Below are positions 21,785 to 34,546 of a stretch of DNA of 64,000 bases, piece after piece. Position 1 is the first letter of the stretch; the number at the start of each line of letters is the position of its first letter. The position numbers were made by a program, and so were the translations under genes. Below the pieces are notes generated by a model, which did not search any database, was not told the DNA's origin, and worked only from the letters and a program-made list of their open reading frames with translations. Origin of the DNA: Acanthornis magna (lineage: Eukaryota > Chordata > Aves > Passeriformes > Acanthizidae); NCBI GenBank assembly GCA_036785705.1, contig JAWUZG010000159.1:1-64000 (forward strand). Reading direction: 5' to 3'.

Positions 21785-23060
21785 TTAGCTAGGGCTAGGG
21801 TTAGGGTTACGCCTAGGGTTAGGGTTAGGAGATCTAAAGGGCCGCGAGCTCCAGGAGCACTGGCGCTGGAAAGGGCCTGCCAAGACGAACGCGGCAAGGC
21901 CCCAACCTTGCTGCTCCCACACCTTTCTGATCTGGACCCCCCACAGGGGTGGGCACCTCGGCCCCAGCCCCAGGCTCGGGCCTAGGCTGCCCTGTGGCTC
22001 GGGCTTAGGCTTCAGAGAGCTGTGGAGTCTACAGCTGCAGGGACGCTGGCACTGGACAGGACATTGCAAGGGCATCCATCACGGCAGGCTGCTGCCAGAG
22101 ACTGGATGTTCCATGGCTCTAAACCTCCGGGAATGGCCTGTGTCTGCTGCGAGGGGCCAGCTGGGTTTTGCTGACGGTGAGGCCTTCAGCGCCTGCTGCG
22201 GCCCCAGAGCCGCTCCAAGGCCTGGCTGAGCTGTCAGCCCTGGACTCTTGGGCTGGCAGTGCTCACCTGGGCCCTGAGTGGCCATGAGACCAGCAGTCCC
22301 AGCTGAGGGCTGGGGACATGAAGGCCATGGGGCTTAAAGGGCGCAGCATGAGGTCAGCACATGGTCACAGCCTAGAATCCTGCATGGGCTTCCTGTCCCG
22401 TCCCTGGTGCAATCCTCGGAGGTGGGAGCTCTGTGCACGTTTTTCTAGATCTCTTCTCTCCTTCTGGCTTTGTCTCTGCCTGTCTTTCTTCTCCTACTTC
22501 TCTTTGCCTAGAACTTTTGGCTAACATAGCATTTTGTATGTTTCAGGGTTCTTCTCCGTGGGGCTCAGTTGATGCTCGACAAATGCTAAATTAACACTGA
22601 GTACTGCTCTGGTAAGTAGTTGAGAGTTGAATTCTATGTTGTATTTCATCCTTTGCCGAAGATGGTTTATTTTTGAGCATTTGATTTTGTTCCTTTTGCC
22701 AGTAAGGCTTCAGTGTGATTTTCACCTCTTGACTATATCTGGTGGGGATTTCTCCTTTGCGCTAAGAGAGAGCAGTAGAACCCTGAGTTAAACCGCTGGA
22801 TCTAAGGCTCCAGGGCTTAACAGGTGCCTCCATTGCCAACTGCACACGTTTTAATCTGTGCCACCTATGGTGCTGAGCCCCTCTGGCCCAGTGCCAAGCT
22901 GCCCTCAGGGGGGTGGGTCAGGCTGGAGAGATCTAAAGGGCCTGGAGCTCCAGCAACACTGGCGCTGGAAAGGGCCTGCCGAGGCCATTGCAGCAGCGCC
23001 CCAACATTGCTGCTCCTCCATCTTTCTGAGGTGGAAAACCCAGGTAGTGTGTTGGGGTAA
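21785..23060 (+). repeat. satellite copy 18
   Basis: Carries aacctccggg, a change found only here and in copy 20, with gttccatgg, ccgctcc, atgagacc and exon allele CGAC. Confidence 0.98.
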
Positions 23061-24336
23061 TTAGCTAGGGCTAGGGTTAGGGTTACGCCTAGGGTTAGGG
23101 TTAGGAGATCTAAAGGGCCGCAAGCTCCAGGAGCACTGGCGCTGGAAAGGGCCTGCCAAGACGAACGCGGCAAGGCCCCAACCTTGCTGCTCCCACACCT
23201 TTCTGATCTGGACCCCCCACAGGGGTGGGCACCTCGGCCCCAGCCCCAGGCTCGGGCCTAGGCTGCCCTGTGGCTCGGGCTTAGGCTTCAGAGAGCTGTG
23301 GAGTCTACAGCTGCAGGGACGCTGGCACTGGACAGGACATTGCGAGGGCATCCATCATGGCAGGCTGCTGCCAGAGACTGGATGTTCCATGGCTCTAAAC
23401 ATCCAGGAATGGCCTGTGTCTGTTGCGAGGGGCCAGCTGGGTTTTGCTGACGGTGAGGCCTTCAGCGCCTGCTGCGGCCCCAGAGCCGCCCCAAGGCCTG
23501 GCTGAGCTGTCAGCCCTGGACTCTTGGGCTGGCAGTGCTCACCTGGGCCCTGAGTGGCCATGAGACCAGCAGTCCCAACTGAGGGCTGGGGACATGAAGG
23601 CCATGGGGCTTAAAGGGCGCAGCATGAGGTCAGCACATGGTCACAGCCTAGAATCCTGCATGGGCTTCCTGTCCCGTCCCTGGTGCAATCCTCGGAGGTG
23701 GGAGCTCTGTGCACGTTTTTCTAGATCTCTTCTCTCCTTCTGGCTTTGTCTCTGCCTGTCTTTCTTCTCCTACTTCTCTTTGCCTAGAACTTTTGGCTAA
23801 CATAGCATTTTGTATGTTTCAGGGTTCTTCTCCGTGGGGCTCAGTTGATGCTAGGTAAATGCTAAATTAACACTGAGTACTGCTCTGGTAAGTAGTTGAG
23901 AGTTGAATTCTATGTTGTATTTCATCCTTTGCCGAAGATGGTTTATTTTTGAGCATTTGATTTTGATCCTTTTGCCAGTAAGGCTTCAGTGTGATTTTCA
24001 CCTCTTGACTATATCTGGTGGGGATTTCTCCTTTGCGCTAAGAGAGAGCAGTAGAACCCTGAGTTAAACCGCTGGATCTAAGGCTCCAGGGCTTAACAGG
24101 TGCCTCCATTGCCAACTGCACACGTTTTAATCTGTGCCACCTATGGTGCTGAGCCCCTCTGGCCCAGTGCCAAGCTGCCCTCAGGGGGGTGGGTCAGGCT
24201 GGAGAGATCTAAAGGGCCTGGAGCTCCAGCAACACTGGCGCTGGAAAGGGCCTGCCGAGGCCATTGCAGCAGCGCCCCAACATTGCTGCTCCTCCATCTT
24301 TCTGAGGTGGAAAACCCAGGTAGTGTGTTGGGGTAA
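23061..24336 (+). repeat. satellite copy 19 (W haplotype)
   Basis: Matches copy 17 through the body (catcatgg, full W set, AGGT, ccagtaagg) but has offset-62 A and gcgcccc. The duplicated tract is therefore bounded inside the units. Confidence 0.98.
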
Positions 24337-25612
24337 TTAGCTAGGGCTAGGGTTAGGGTTACGCCTAGGGTTAGGGTTAGGAGATCTAAAGGGCCGCGAG
24401 CTCCAGGAGCACTGGCGCTGGAAAGGGCCTGCCAAGACGAACGCGGCAAGGCCCCAACCTTGCTGCTCCCACACCTTTCTGATCTGGACCCCCCACAGGG
24501 GTGGGCACCTCGGCCCCAGCCCCAGGCTCGGGCCTAGGCTGCCCTGTGGCTCGGGCTTAGGCTTCAGAGAGCTGTGGAGTCTACAGCTGCAGGGACGCTG
24601 GCACTGGACAGGACATTGCAAGGGCATCCATCACGGCAGGCTGCTGCCAGAGACTGGATGTTCCATGGCTCTAAACCTCCGGGAATGGCCTGTGTCTGCT
24701 GCGAGGGGCCAGCTGGGTTTTGCTGACGGTGAGGCCTTCAGCGCCTGCTGCGGCCCCAGAGCCGCTCCAAGGCCTGGCTGAGCTGTCAGCCCTGGACTCT
24801 TGGGCTGGCAGTGCTCACCTGGGCCCTGAGTGGCCATGAGACCAGCAGTCCCAGCTGAGGGCTGGGGACATGAAGGCCATGGGGCTTAAAGGGCGCAGCA
24901 TGAGGTCAGCACATGGTCACAGCCTAGAATCCTGCATGGGCTTCCTGTCCCGTCCCTGGTGCAATCCTCGGAGGTGGGAGCTCTGTGCACGTTTTTCTAG
25001 ATCTCTTCTCTCCTTCTGGCTTTGTCTCTGCCTGTCTTTCTTCTCCTACTTCTCTTTGCCTAGAACTTTTGGCTAACATAGCATTTTGTATGTTTCAGGG
25101 TTCTTCTCCGTGGGGCTCAGTTGATGCTAGGTAAATGCTAAATTAACACTGAGTACTGCTCTGGTAAGTAGTTGAGAGTTGAATTCTATGTTGTATTTCA
25201 TCCTTTGCCGAAGATGGTTTATTTTTGAGCATTTGATTTTGATCCTTTTGCCAATAAGGCTTCAGTGTGATTTTCACCTCTTGACTATATCTGGTGGGGA
25301 TTTCTCCTTTGCGCTAAGAGAGAGCAGTAGAACCCTGAGTTAAACCGCTGGATCTAAGGCTCCAGGGCTTAACAGGTGCCTCCATTGCCAACTGCACACG
25401 TTTTAATCTGTGCCACCTATGGTGCTGAGCCCCTCTGGCCCAGTGCCAAGCTGCCCTCAGGGGGGTGGGTCAGGCTGGAGAGATCTAAAGGGCCTGGAGC
25501 TCCAGCAACACTGGCGCTGGAAAGGGCCTGCCGAGGCCATTGCAGCAGCGCCCCAACATTGCTGCTCCTCCATCTTTCTGAGGTGGAAAACCCAGGTAGT
25601 GTGTTGGGGTAA
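24337..25612 (+). repeat. satellite copy 20
   Basis: Matches copy 18 (aacctccggg, ccgctcc, atgagacc) up to the exon, then switches to AGGT, gatcc and ccaataagg. Confidence 0.98.
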
Positions 25613-26888
25613 TTAGCTAGGGCTAGGGTTAGGGTTACGCCTAGGGTTAGGGTTAGGAGATCTAAAGGGCCGCGAGCTCCAGGAGCACTGGCGCTGGAAA
25701 GGGCCTGCCAAGACGAACGCGGCAAGGCCCCAACCTTGCTGCTCCCACACCTTTCTGATCTGGACCCCCCACAGGGGTGGGCACCTCGGCCCCAGCCCCA
25801 GGCTCGGGCCTAGGCTGCCCTGTGGCTCGGGCTTAGGCTTCAGAGAGCTGTGGAGTCTACAGCTGCAGGGACGCTGGCACTGGACAGGACATTGCAAGGG
25901 CATCCATCACGGCAGGCTGCTGCCAGAGACTGGATGTTCCGTGGCTCTAAACATCCGGGAATGGCCTGTGTCTGCTGCGAGGGGCCAGCTGGGTTTTCCT
26001 GACGGTGAGGCCTTCAGCGCCTGCTGCGGCCCCAGAGCCGCTCCAAGGCCTGGCTGAGCTGTCAGCCCTGGACTCTTGGGCTGGCAGTGCTCACCTGGGC
26101 CCTGAGTGGCCATGTGACCAGCAGTCCCAGCTGAGGGCTGGGGACATGAAGGCCATGGGGCTTAAAGGGCGCAGCATGAGGTCAGCACATGGTCACAGCC
26201 TAGAATCCTGCATGGGCTTCCTGTCCCGTCCCTGGTGCAATCCTCGGAGATGGGAGCTCTGTGCACGTTTTTCTAGATCTCTTCTCTCCTTCTGGCTTTG
26301 TCTCTGCCTGTCTTTCTTCTCCTACTTCTCTTTGCCTAGAACTTTTGGCTAACATAGCATTTTGTATGTTTCAGGGTTCTTCTCCGTGGGGCTCAGTTGA
26401 TGCTCGACAAATGCTAAATTAACACTGAGTACTGCTCTGGTAAGTAGTTGAGAGTTGAATTCTATGTTGTATTTCATCCTTTGCCGAAGATGGTTTATTT
26501 TTGAGCATTTGATTTTGTTCCTTTTGCCAGTAAGGCTTCAGTGTGATTTTCACCTCTTGACTATATCTGGTGGGGATTTCTCCTTTGCGCTAAGAGAGAG
26601 CAGTAGAACCCTGAGTTAAACCGCTGGATCTAAGGCTCCAGGGCTTAACAGGTGCCTCCATTGCCAACTGCACACGTTTTAATCTGTGCCACCTATGGTG
26701 CTGAGCCCCTCTGGCCCAGTGCCAAGCTGCCCTCAGGGGGGTGGGTCAGGCTGGAGAGATCTAAAGGGCCTGGAGCTCCAGCAACACTGGCGCTGGAAAG
26801 GGCCTGCCGAGGCCATTGCAGCAGCGACCCAACATTGCTGCTCCTCCATCTTTCTGAGGTGGAAAACCCAGGTAGTGTGTTGGGGTAA
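25613..26888 (+). repeat. satellite copy 21
   Basis: Carries ttttcctgacgg (shared with copies 42 and 45), cggagatggg, exon allele CGAC, and gcgaccc in segment A. Confidence 0.98.
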
Positions 26889-28164
26889 TTAGCTAGGGCT
26901 AGGGTTAGGGTTACGCCTAGGGTTAGGGTTAGGAGATCTAAAGGGCCGCAAGCTCCAGGAGCACTGGCGCTGGAAAGGGCCTGCCAAGACGAACGCAGCA
27001 AGGCCCCAACCTTGCTGCTCCCACACCTTTCTGATCTGGACCCCCCACAGGGGTGGGCACCTCGGCCCCAGCCCCAGGCTCGGGCCTAGGCTGCCCTGTG
27101 GCTCGGGCTTAGGCTTCAGAGAGCTGTGGAGTCTACAGCTGCAGGGACGCTGGCACTGGACAGGACATTGCAAGGGCATCCATCACGGCAGGCTGCTGCC
27201 AGAGACTGGATGTTCCGTGGCTCTAAACATCCGGGAATGGCCTGTGTCTGCTGCGAGGGGCCAGCTGGGTTTTGCTGACGGTGAGGCCTTCAGCGCCTGC
27301 TGCGGCCCCAGAGCCGCCCCAAGGCCTGGCTGAGCTGTCAGCCCTGGACTCTTGGGCTGGCAGTGCTCACCTGGGCCCTGAGTGGCCATGAGACCAGCAG
27401 TCCCAGCTGAGGGCTGGGGACATGAAGGCCATGGGGCTTAAAGGGCGCAGCATGAGGTCAGCACATGGTCACAGCCTAGAATCCTGCATGGGCTTCCTGT
27501 CCCGTCCCTGGTGCAATCCTCGGAGATGGGAGCTCTGTGCACGTTTTTCTAGATCTCTTCTCTCCTTCTGGCTTTGTCTCTGCCTGTCTTTCTTCTCCTA
27601 CTTCTCTTTGCCTAGAACTTTTGGCTAACATAGCATTTTGTATGTTTCAGGGTTCTTCTCCGTGGGGCTCAGTTGATGCTAGGTAAATGCTAAATTAACA
27701 CTGAGTACTGCTCTGGTAAGTAGTTGAGAGTTGAATTCTATGTTGTGTGTCATCCTTTGCCGAAGATGGTTTATTTTTGAGCATTTGATTTTGATCCTTT
27801 TGCCAATAAGGCTTCAGTGTGATTTTCACCTCTTGACTATATCTGGTGGGGATTTCTCCTTTGCGCTAAGAGAGAGCAGTAGAACCCTGAGTTAAACCGC
27901 TGGATCTAAGGCTCCAGGGCTTAACAGGTGCCTCCATTGCCAACTGCACACGTTTTAATCTGTGCCACCTATGGTGCTGAGCCCCTCTGGCCCAGTGCCA
28001 AGCTGCCCTCAGGGGGGTGGGTCAGGCTGGAGAGATCTAAAGGGCCTGGAGCTCCAGCAACACTGGCGCTGGAAAGGGCCTGCCGAGGCCATTGCAGCAG
28101 CGCCCCAACATTGCTGCTCCTCCATCTTTCTGAGGTGGAAAACCCAGGTAGTGTGTTGGGGTAA
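26889..28164 (+). repeat. satellite copy 22
   Basis: Same 5' combination as copies 14 and 42 (offset-62 A, cgcagcaagg, gcaagg), with ccgcccc, atgagacc, cggagatggg, AGGT, ttgtgtgtc and ccaataagg. Confidence 0.98.
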
Positions 28165-29440
28165 TTAGCTAGGGCTAGGGTTAGGGTTACGCCTAGGGTT
28201 AGGGTTAGGAGATCTAAAGGGCCGCGAGCTCCAGGAGCACTGGCGCTGGAAAGGGCCTGCCAAGACGAACGCGGCAAGGCCCCAACCTTGCTGCTCCCAC
28301 ACCTTTCTGATCTGGACCCCCCACAGGGGTGGGCACCTCGGCCCCAGCCCCAGGCTCGGGCCTAGGCTGCCCTGTGGCTCGGGCTTAGGCTTCAGAGAGC
28401 TGTGGAGTCTACAGCTGCAGGGACGCTGGCACTGGACAGGACATTGCAAGGGCATCCATCACGGCAGGCTGCTGCCAGAGACTGGATGTTCCATGGCTCT
28501 AAACATCCGGGAATGGCCTGTGTCTGTTGCGAGGGGCCAGCTGGGTTTTGCTGACGGTGAGGCCTTCAGCGCCTGCTGCGGCCCCAGAGCCGCTCCAAGG
28601 CCTGGCTGAGCTGTCAGCCCTGGACTCTTGGGCTGGCAGTGCTCACCTGGGCCCTGAGTGGCCATGTGACCAGCAGTCCCAGCTGAGGGCTGGGGACATG
28701 AAGGCCATGGGGCTTAAAGGGCGCAGCATGAGGTCAGCACATGGTCACAGCCTAGAATCCTGCATGGGCTTCCTGTCCCGTCCCTGGTGCAATCCTCGGA
28801 GGTGGGAGCTCTGTGCACGTTTTTCTAGATCTCTTCTCTCCTTCTGGCTTTGTCTCTGCCTGTCTTTCTTCTCCTACTTCTCTTTGCCTAGAACTTTTGG
28901 CTAACATAGCATTTTGTATGTTTCAGGGTTCTTCTCCGTGGGGCTCAGTTGATGCTAGGTAAATGCTAAATTAACACTGAGTACTGCTCTGGTAAGTAGT
29001 TGAGAGTTGAATTCTATGTTGTATTTCATCCTTTGCCGAAGATGGTTTATTTTTGAGCATTTGATTTTGATCCTTTTGCCAGTAAGGCTTCAGTGTGATT
29101 TTCACCTCTTGACTATATCTGGTGGGGATTTCTCCTTTGCGCTAAGAGAGAGCAGTAGAACCCTGAGTTAAACCGCTGGATCTAAGGCTCCAGGGCTTAA
29201 CAGGTGCCTCCATTGCCAACTGCACACGTTTTAATCTGTGCCACCTATGGTGCTGAGCCCCTCTGGCCCAGTGCCAAGCTGCCCTCAGGGGGGTGGGTCA
29301 GGCTGGAGAGATCTAAAGGGCCTGGAGCTCCAGCAACACTGGCGCTGGAAAGGGCCTGCCGAGGCCATTGCAGCAGCGCCCCAACATTGCTGCTCCTCCA
29401 TCTTTCTGAGGTGGAAAACCCAGGTAGTGTGTTGGGGTAA
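28165..29440 (+). repeat. satellite copy 23
   Basis: Partial W set (gttccatgg and gttgcgagg, but catccggg, atgtgacc and cccagctg), suggesting a conversion tract ending inside the W interval. Exon allele AGGT. Confidence 0.98.
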
Positions 29441-30716
29441 TTAGCTAGGGCTAGGGTTAGGGTTACGCCTAGGGTTAGGGTTAGGAGATCTAAAGGGCCG
29501 CGAGCTCCAGGAGCACTGGCGCTGGAAAGGGCCTGCCAAGACGAACGCGGCAAGGCCCCAACCTTGCTGCTCCCACACCTTTCTGATCTGGACCCCCCAC
29601 AGGGGTGGGCACCTCGGCCCCAGCCCCAGGCTCGGGCCTAGGCTGCCCTGTGGCTCGGGCTTAGGCTTCAGAGAGCTGTGGAGTCTACAGCTGCAGGGAC
29701 GCTGGCACTGGACAGGACATTGCGAGGGCATCCATCACGGCAGGCTGCTGCCAGAGACTGGATGTTCCGTGGCTCTAAACATCCGGGAATGGCCTGTGTC
29801 TGCTGCGAGGTGCCAGCTGGGTTTTGCTGACGGTGAGGCCTTCAGCGCCTGCTGCGGCCCCAGAGCCGCTCCAAGGCCTGGCTGAGCTGTCAGCCCTGGA
29901 CTCTTGGGCTGGCAGTGCTCACCTGGGCCCTGAGTGGCCATGTGACCAGCAGTCCCAGCTGAGGGCTGGGGACATGAAGGCCATGGGGCTTAAAGGGCGC
30001 AGCATGAGGTCAGCACATGGTCACAGCCTAGAATCCTGCATGGGCTTCCTGTCCCGTCCCTGGTGCAATCCTCGGAGGTGGGAGCTCTGTGCATGTTTTT
30101 CTAGATCTCTTCTCTCCTTCTGGCTTTGTCTCTGCCTGTCTTTCTTCTCCTACTTCTCTTTGCCTAGAACTTTTGGCTAACATAGCATTTTGTATGTTTC
30201 AGGGTTCTTCTCCGTGGGGCTCAGTTGATGCTCGACAAATGCTAAATTAACACTGAGTACTGCTCTGGTAAGTAGTTGAGAGTTGAATTCTATGTTGTAT
30301 TTCATCCTTTGCCGAAGATGGTTTATTTTTGAGCATTTGATTTTGTTCCTTTTGCCAGTAAGGCTTCAGTGTGATTTTCACCTCTTGACTATATCTGGTG
30401 GGGATTTCTCCTTTGCGCTAAGAGAGAGCAGTAGAACCCTGAGTTAAACCGCTGGATCTAAGGCTCCAGGGCTTAACAGGTGCCTCCATTGCCAACTGCA
30501 CACGTTTTAATCTGTGCCACCTATGGTGCTGAGCCCCTCTGGCCCAGTGCCAAGCTGCCCTCAGGGGGGTGGGTCAGGCTGGAGAGATCTAAAGGGCCTG
30601 GAGCTCCAGCAACACTGGCGCTGGAAAGGGCCTGCCGAGGCCATTGCAGCAGCACCCCAACATTGCTGCTCCTCCATCTTTCTGAGGTGGAAAACCCAGG
30701 CAGTGTGTTGGGGTAA
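29441..30716 (+). repeat. satellite copy 24
   Basis: Private gcgaggtgcc. Also gcatgttttt (shared with copy 43), exon allele CGAC, and gcacccc with ccaggcagtg at the end, shared with the end of copy 26. Confidence 0.98.
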
Positions 30717-31994
30717 TTAGCTAGGGCTAGGGTTAGGGTTACGCCTAGGGTTAGGGTTAGGAGATCTAAAGGGCCGCAAGCTCCAGGAGCACTGGCGCTG
30801 GAAAGGGCCTGCCAAGACGAACGCGGCAAGGCCCCAACCTTGCTGCTCCCACACCTTTCTGATCTGGACCCCCCACAGGGGTGGGCACCTCGGCCCCAGC
30901 CCCAGGCTCGGGCCTAGGCTGCCCTGTGGCTCGGGCTTAGGCTTCAGAGAGCTGTGGAGTCTACAGCTGCAGGGACGCTGGCACTGGACAGGACATTGCG
31001 AGGGCATCCATCACGGCAGGCTGCTGCCAGAGACTGGATGTTCCATGGCTCTAAACATCCGGGAATGGCCTGTGTCTGCTGCGAGGGGCCAGCTGGGTTT
31101 TGCTGACGGTGAGGCCTTCAGCGCCTGCTGCGGCCCCAGAGCCGCCCCAAGGCCTGGCTGAGCTGTCAGCCCTAGACTCTTGGGCTGGCAGTGCTCACCT
31201 GGGCCCTGAGTGGCCATGTGACCAGCAGTCCCAGCTGAGGGCTGGGGACATGAAGGCCATGGGGCTTAAAGGGCGCAGCATGAGGTCAGCACATGGTCAC
31301 AGCCTAGAATCCTGCATGGGCTTCCTGTCCCGTCCCTGGTGCAATCCTCGGAGGTGGGAGCTCTGTGCACGTTTTTCTAGATCTCTTCTCTCCTTCTGGC
31401 TTTGTCTCTGCCTGTCTTTCTTCTCCTACTTCTCTTTGCCTAGAACTTTTGGCTAACATAGCATTTTGTATGTTTCAGGGTTCTTCTCCGTGGGGCTCAG
31501 TTGATGCTAGGTAAATGCTAAATTAACACTGAGTACTGCTCTGGTAAGTAGTTGAGAGTTGAATTCTATGTTGTGTGTCATCCTTTGCCGAAGATGGTTT
31601 ATTTTTGAGCATTTGATTTTGATCCTTTTGCCAATAAGGCTTCAGTGTGATTTTCACCTCTTGACTATATCTGGTGGGGATTTCTCCTTTGCGCTAAGAG
31701 AGAGCAGTAGAACCCTGAGTTAAACCGCTGGATCTAAGGCTCCAGGGCTTAACAGGTGCCTCCATTGCCAACTGCACACGTTTTAATCTGTGCCACCTAT
31801 GGTGCTGAGCCCCTCTGGCCCAGTGCCAAGCTGCCCTCAGGGGGGTGGGTCAGGCTGGAGAGATCTAAAGGGCCTGGAGCTCCAGCAACACTGGCGCTGG
31901 AAAGGGCCTGCCGAGGCCATTGCAGCAGCGCCCCAACATTGCTGCTCCTCCATCATTCTGAGGTGGAAAACCCAGGTAATGTGTGTTGGGGTAA
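30717..31994 (+). repeat. satellite copy 25 (1,278 bp)
   Basis: The only unit longer than 1,276 bp. A 2-bp gt gain in aatgtgtgttgg lies near 31980, close to a private catcattctg. Offset-62 A, ccctagac, AGGT, ttgtgtgtc. Duplicated as copy 27, which lacks the insertion. Confidence 0.98.
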
Positions 31995-33270
31995 TTAGCT
32001 AGGGCTAGGGTTAGGGTTACGCCTAGGGTTAGGGTTAGGAGATCTAAAGGGCCGCGAGCTCCAGGAGCACTGGCGCTGGAAAGGGCCTGCCAAGACGAAC
32101 GCGGCAAGGCCCCAACCTTGCTGCTCCCACACCTTTCTGATCTGGACCCCCCACAGGGGTGGGCACCTCGGCCCCAGCCCCAGGCTCGGGCCTAGGCTGC
32201 CCTGTGGCTCGGGCTTAGGCTTCAGAGAGCTGTGGAGTCTACAGCTGCAGGGACGCTGGCACTGGACAGGACATTGCGAGGGCATCCATCATGGCAGGCT
32301 GCTGCCAGAGACTGGATGTTCCATGGCTCTAAACATCCAGGAATGGCCTGTGTCTGTTGCGAGGGGCCAGCTGGGTTTTGCTGACGGTGAGGCCTTCAGC
32401 GCCTGCTGCGGCCCCAGAGCCGCTCCAAGGCCTGGCTGAGCTGTCAGCCCTGGACTCTTGGGCTGGCAGTGCTCACCTGGGCCCTGAGTGGCCATGAGAC
32501 CAGCAGTCCCAACTGAGGGCTGGGGACATGAAGGCCATGGGGCTTAAAGGGCGCAGCATGAGGTCAGCACATGGTCACAGCCTAGAATCCTGCATGGGCT
32601 TCCTGTCCCGTCCCTGGTGCAATCCTCGGAGGTGGGAGCTCTGTGCACGTTTTTCTAGATCTCTTCTCTCCTTCTGGCTTTGTCTCTGCCTGTCTTTCTT
32701 CTCCTACTTCTCTTTGCCTAGAACTTTTGGCTAACATAGCATTTTGTATGTTTCAGGGTTCTTCTCCGTGGGGCTCAGTTGATGCTCGACAAATGCTAAA
32801 TTAACACTGAGTACTGCTCTGGTAAGTAGTTGAGAGTTGAATTCTATGTTGTATTTCATCCTTTGCCGAAGATGGTTTATTTTTGAGCATTTGATTTTGT
32901 TCCTTTTGCCAGTAAGGCTTCAGTGTGATTTTCACCTCTTGACTATATCTGGTGGGGATTTCTCCTTTGCGCTAAGAGAGAGCAGTAGAACCCTGAGTTA
33001 AACCGCTGGATCTAAGGCTCCAGGGCTTAACAGGTGCCTCCATTGCCAACTGCACACGTTTTAATCTGTGCCACCTATGGTGCTGAGCCCCTCTGGCCCA
33101 GTGCCAAGCTGCCCTCAGGGGGGTGGGTCAGGCTGGAGAGATCTAAAGGGCCTGGAGCTCCAGCAACACTGGCGCTGGAAAGGGCCTGCCGAGGCCATTG
33201 CAGCAGCACCCCAACATTGCTGCTCCTCCATCTTTCTGAGGTGGAAAACCCAGGCAGTGTGTTGGGGTAA
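31995..33270 (+). repeat. satellite copy 26 (W haplotype)
   Basis: Full W set, but with ccgctcc rather than the usual ccgcccc. Exon allele CGAC, then gcacccc and ccaggcagtg as in copy 24. Confidence 0.98.
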
Positions 33271-34546
33271 TTAGCTAGGGCTAGGGTTAGGGTTACGCCT
33301 AGGGTTAGGGTTAGGAGATCTAAAGGGCCGCAAGCTCCAGGAGCACTGGCGCTGGAAAGGGCCTGCCAAGACGAACGTGGCAAGGCCCCAACCTTGCTGC
33401 TCCCACACCTTTCTGATCTGGACCCCCCACAGGGGTGGGCACCTCGGCCCCAGCCCCAGGCTCGGGCCTAGGCTGCCCTGTGGCTCGGGCTTAGGCTTCA
33501 GAGAGCTGTGGAGTCTACAGCTGCAGGGACGCTGGCACTGGACAGGACATTGCGAGGGCATCCATCACGGCAGGCTGCTGCCAGAGACTGGATGTTCCAT
33601 GGCTCTAAACATCCGGGAATGGCCTGTGTCTGCTGCGAGGGGCCAGCTGGGTTTTGCTGACGGTGAGGCCTTCAGCGCCTGCTGCGGCCCCAGAGCCGCC
33701 CCAAGGCCTGGCTGAGCTGTCAGCCCTAGACTCTTGGGCTGGCAGTGCTCACCTGGGCCCTGAGTGGCCATGTGACCAGCAGTCCCAGCTGAGGGCTGGG
33801 GACATGAAGGCCATGGGGCTTAAAGGGCGCAGCATGAGGTCAGCACATGGTCACAGCCTAGAATCCTGCATGGGCTTCCTGTCCCGTCCCTGGTGCAATC
33901 CTCGGAGGTGGGAGCTCTGTGCACGTTTTTCTAGATCTCTTCTCTCCTTCTGGCTTTGTCTCTGCCTGTCTTTCTTCTCCTACTTCTCTTTGCCTAGAAC
34001 TTTTGGCTAACATAGCATTTTGTATGTTTCAGGGTTCTTCTCCGTGGGGCTCAGTTGATGCTAGGTAAATGCTAAATTAACACTGAGTACTGCTCTGGTA
34101 AGTAGTTGAGAGTTGAATTCTATGTTGTGTGTCATCCTTTGCCGAAGATGGTTTATTTTTGAGCATTTGATTTTGATCCTTTTGCCAATAAGGCTTCAGT
34201 GTGATTTTCACCTCTTGACTATATCTGGTGGGGATTTCTCCTTTGCGCTAAGAGAGAGCAGTAGAACCCTGAGTTAAACCGCTGGATCTAAGGCTCCAGG
34301 GCTTAACAGGTGCCTCCATTGCCAACTGCACACGTTTTAATCTGTGCCACCTATGGTGCTGAGCCCCTCTGGCCCAGTGCCAAGCTGCCCTCAGGGGGGT
34401 GGGTCAGGCTGGAGAGATCTAAAGGGCCTGGAGCTCCAGCAACACTGGCGCTGGAAAGGGCCTGCCGAGGCCATTGCAGCAGCGCCCCAACATTGCTGCT
34501 CCTCCATCTTTCTGAGGTGGAAAACCCAGGTAGTGTGTTGGGGTAA
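33271..34546 (+). repeat. satellite copy 27
   Basis: Near-duplicate of copy 25 (offset-62 A, ccctagac, AGGT, ttgtgtgtc), with acgtggcaagg, also seen in copies 34 and 39. Confidence 0.98.

Larger units (their letters stand above)
20580..25125 (+). repeat. two-unit duplication, copies 17-18 and 19-20
   Basis: Shift of 2,552 bp. The rare aacctccggg appears only in copies 18 and 20, and the W set in 17 and 19. It breaks at offset 62 on the left and at the exon on the right. The gcgaccc end of copy 17 differs from copy 19. Confidence 0.85.
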
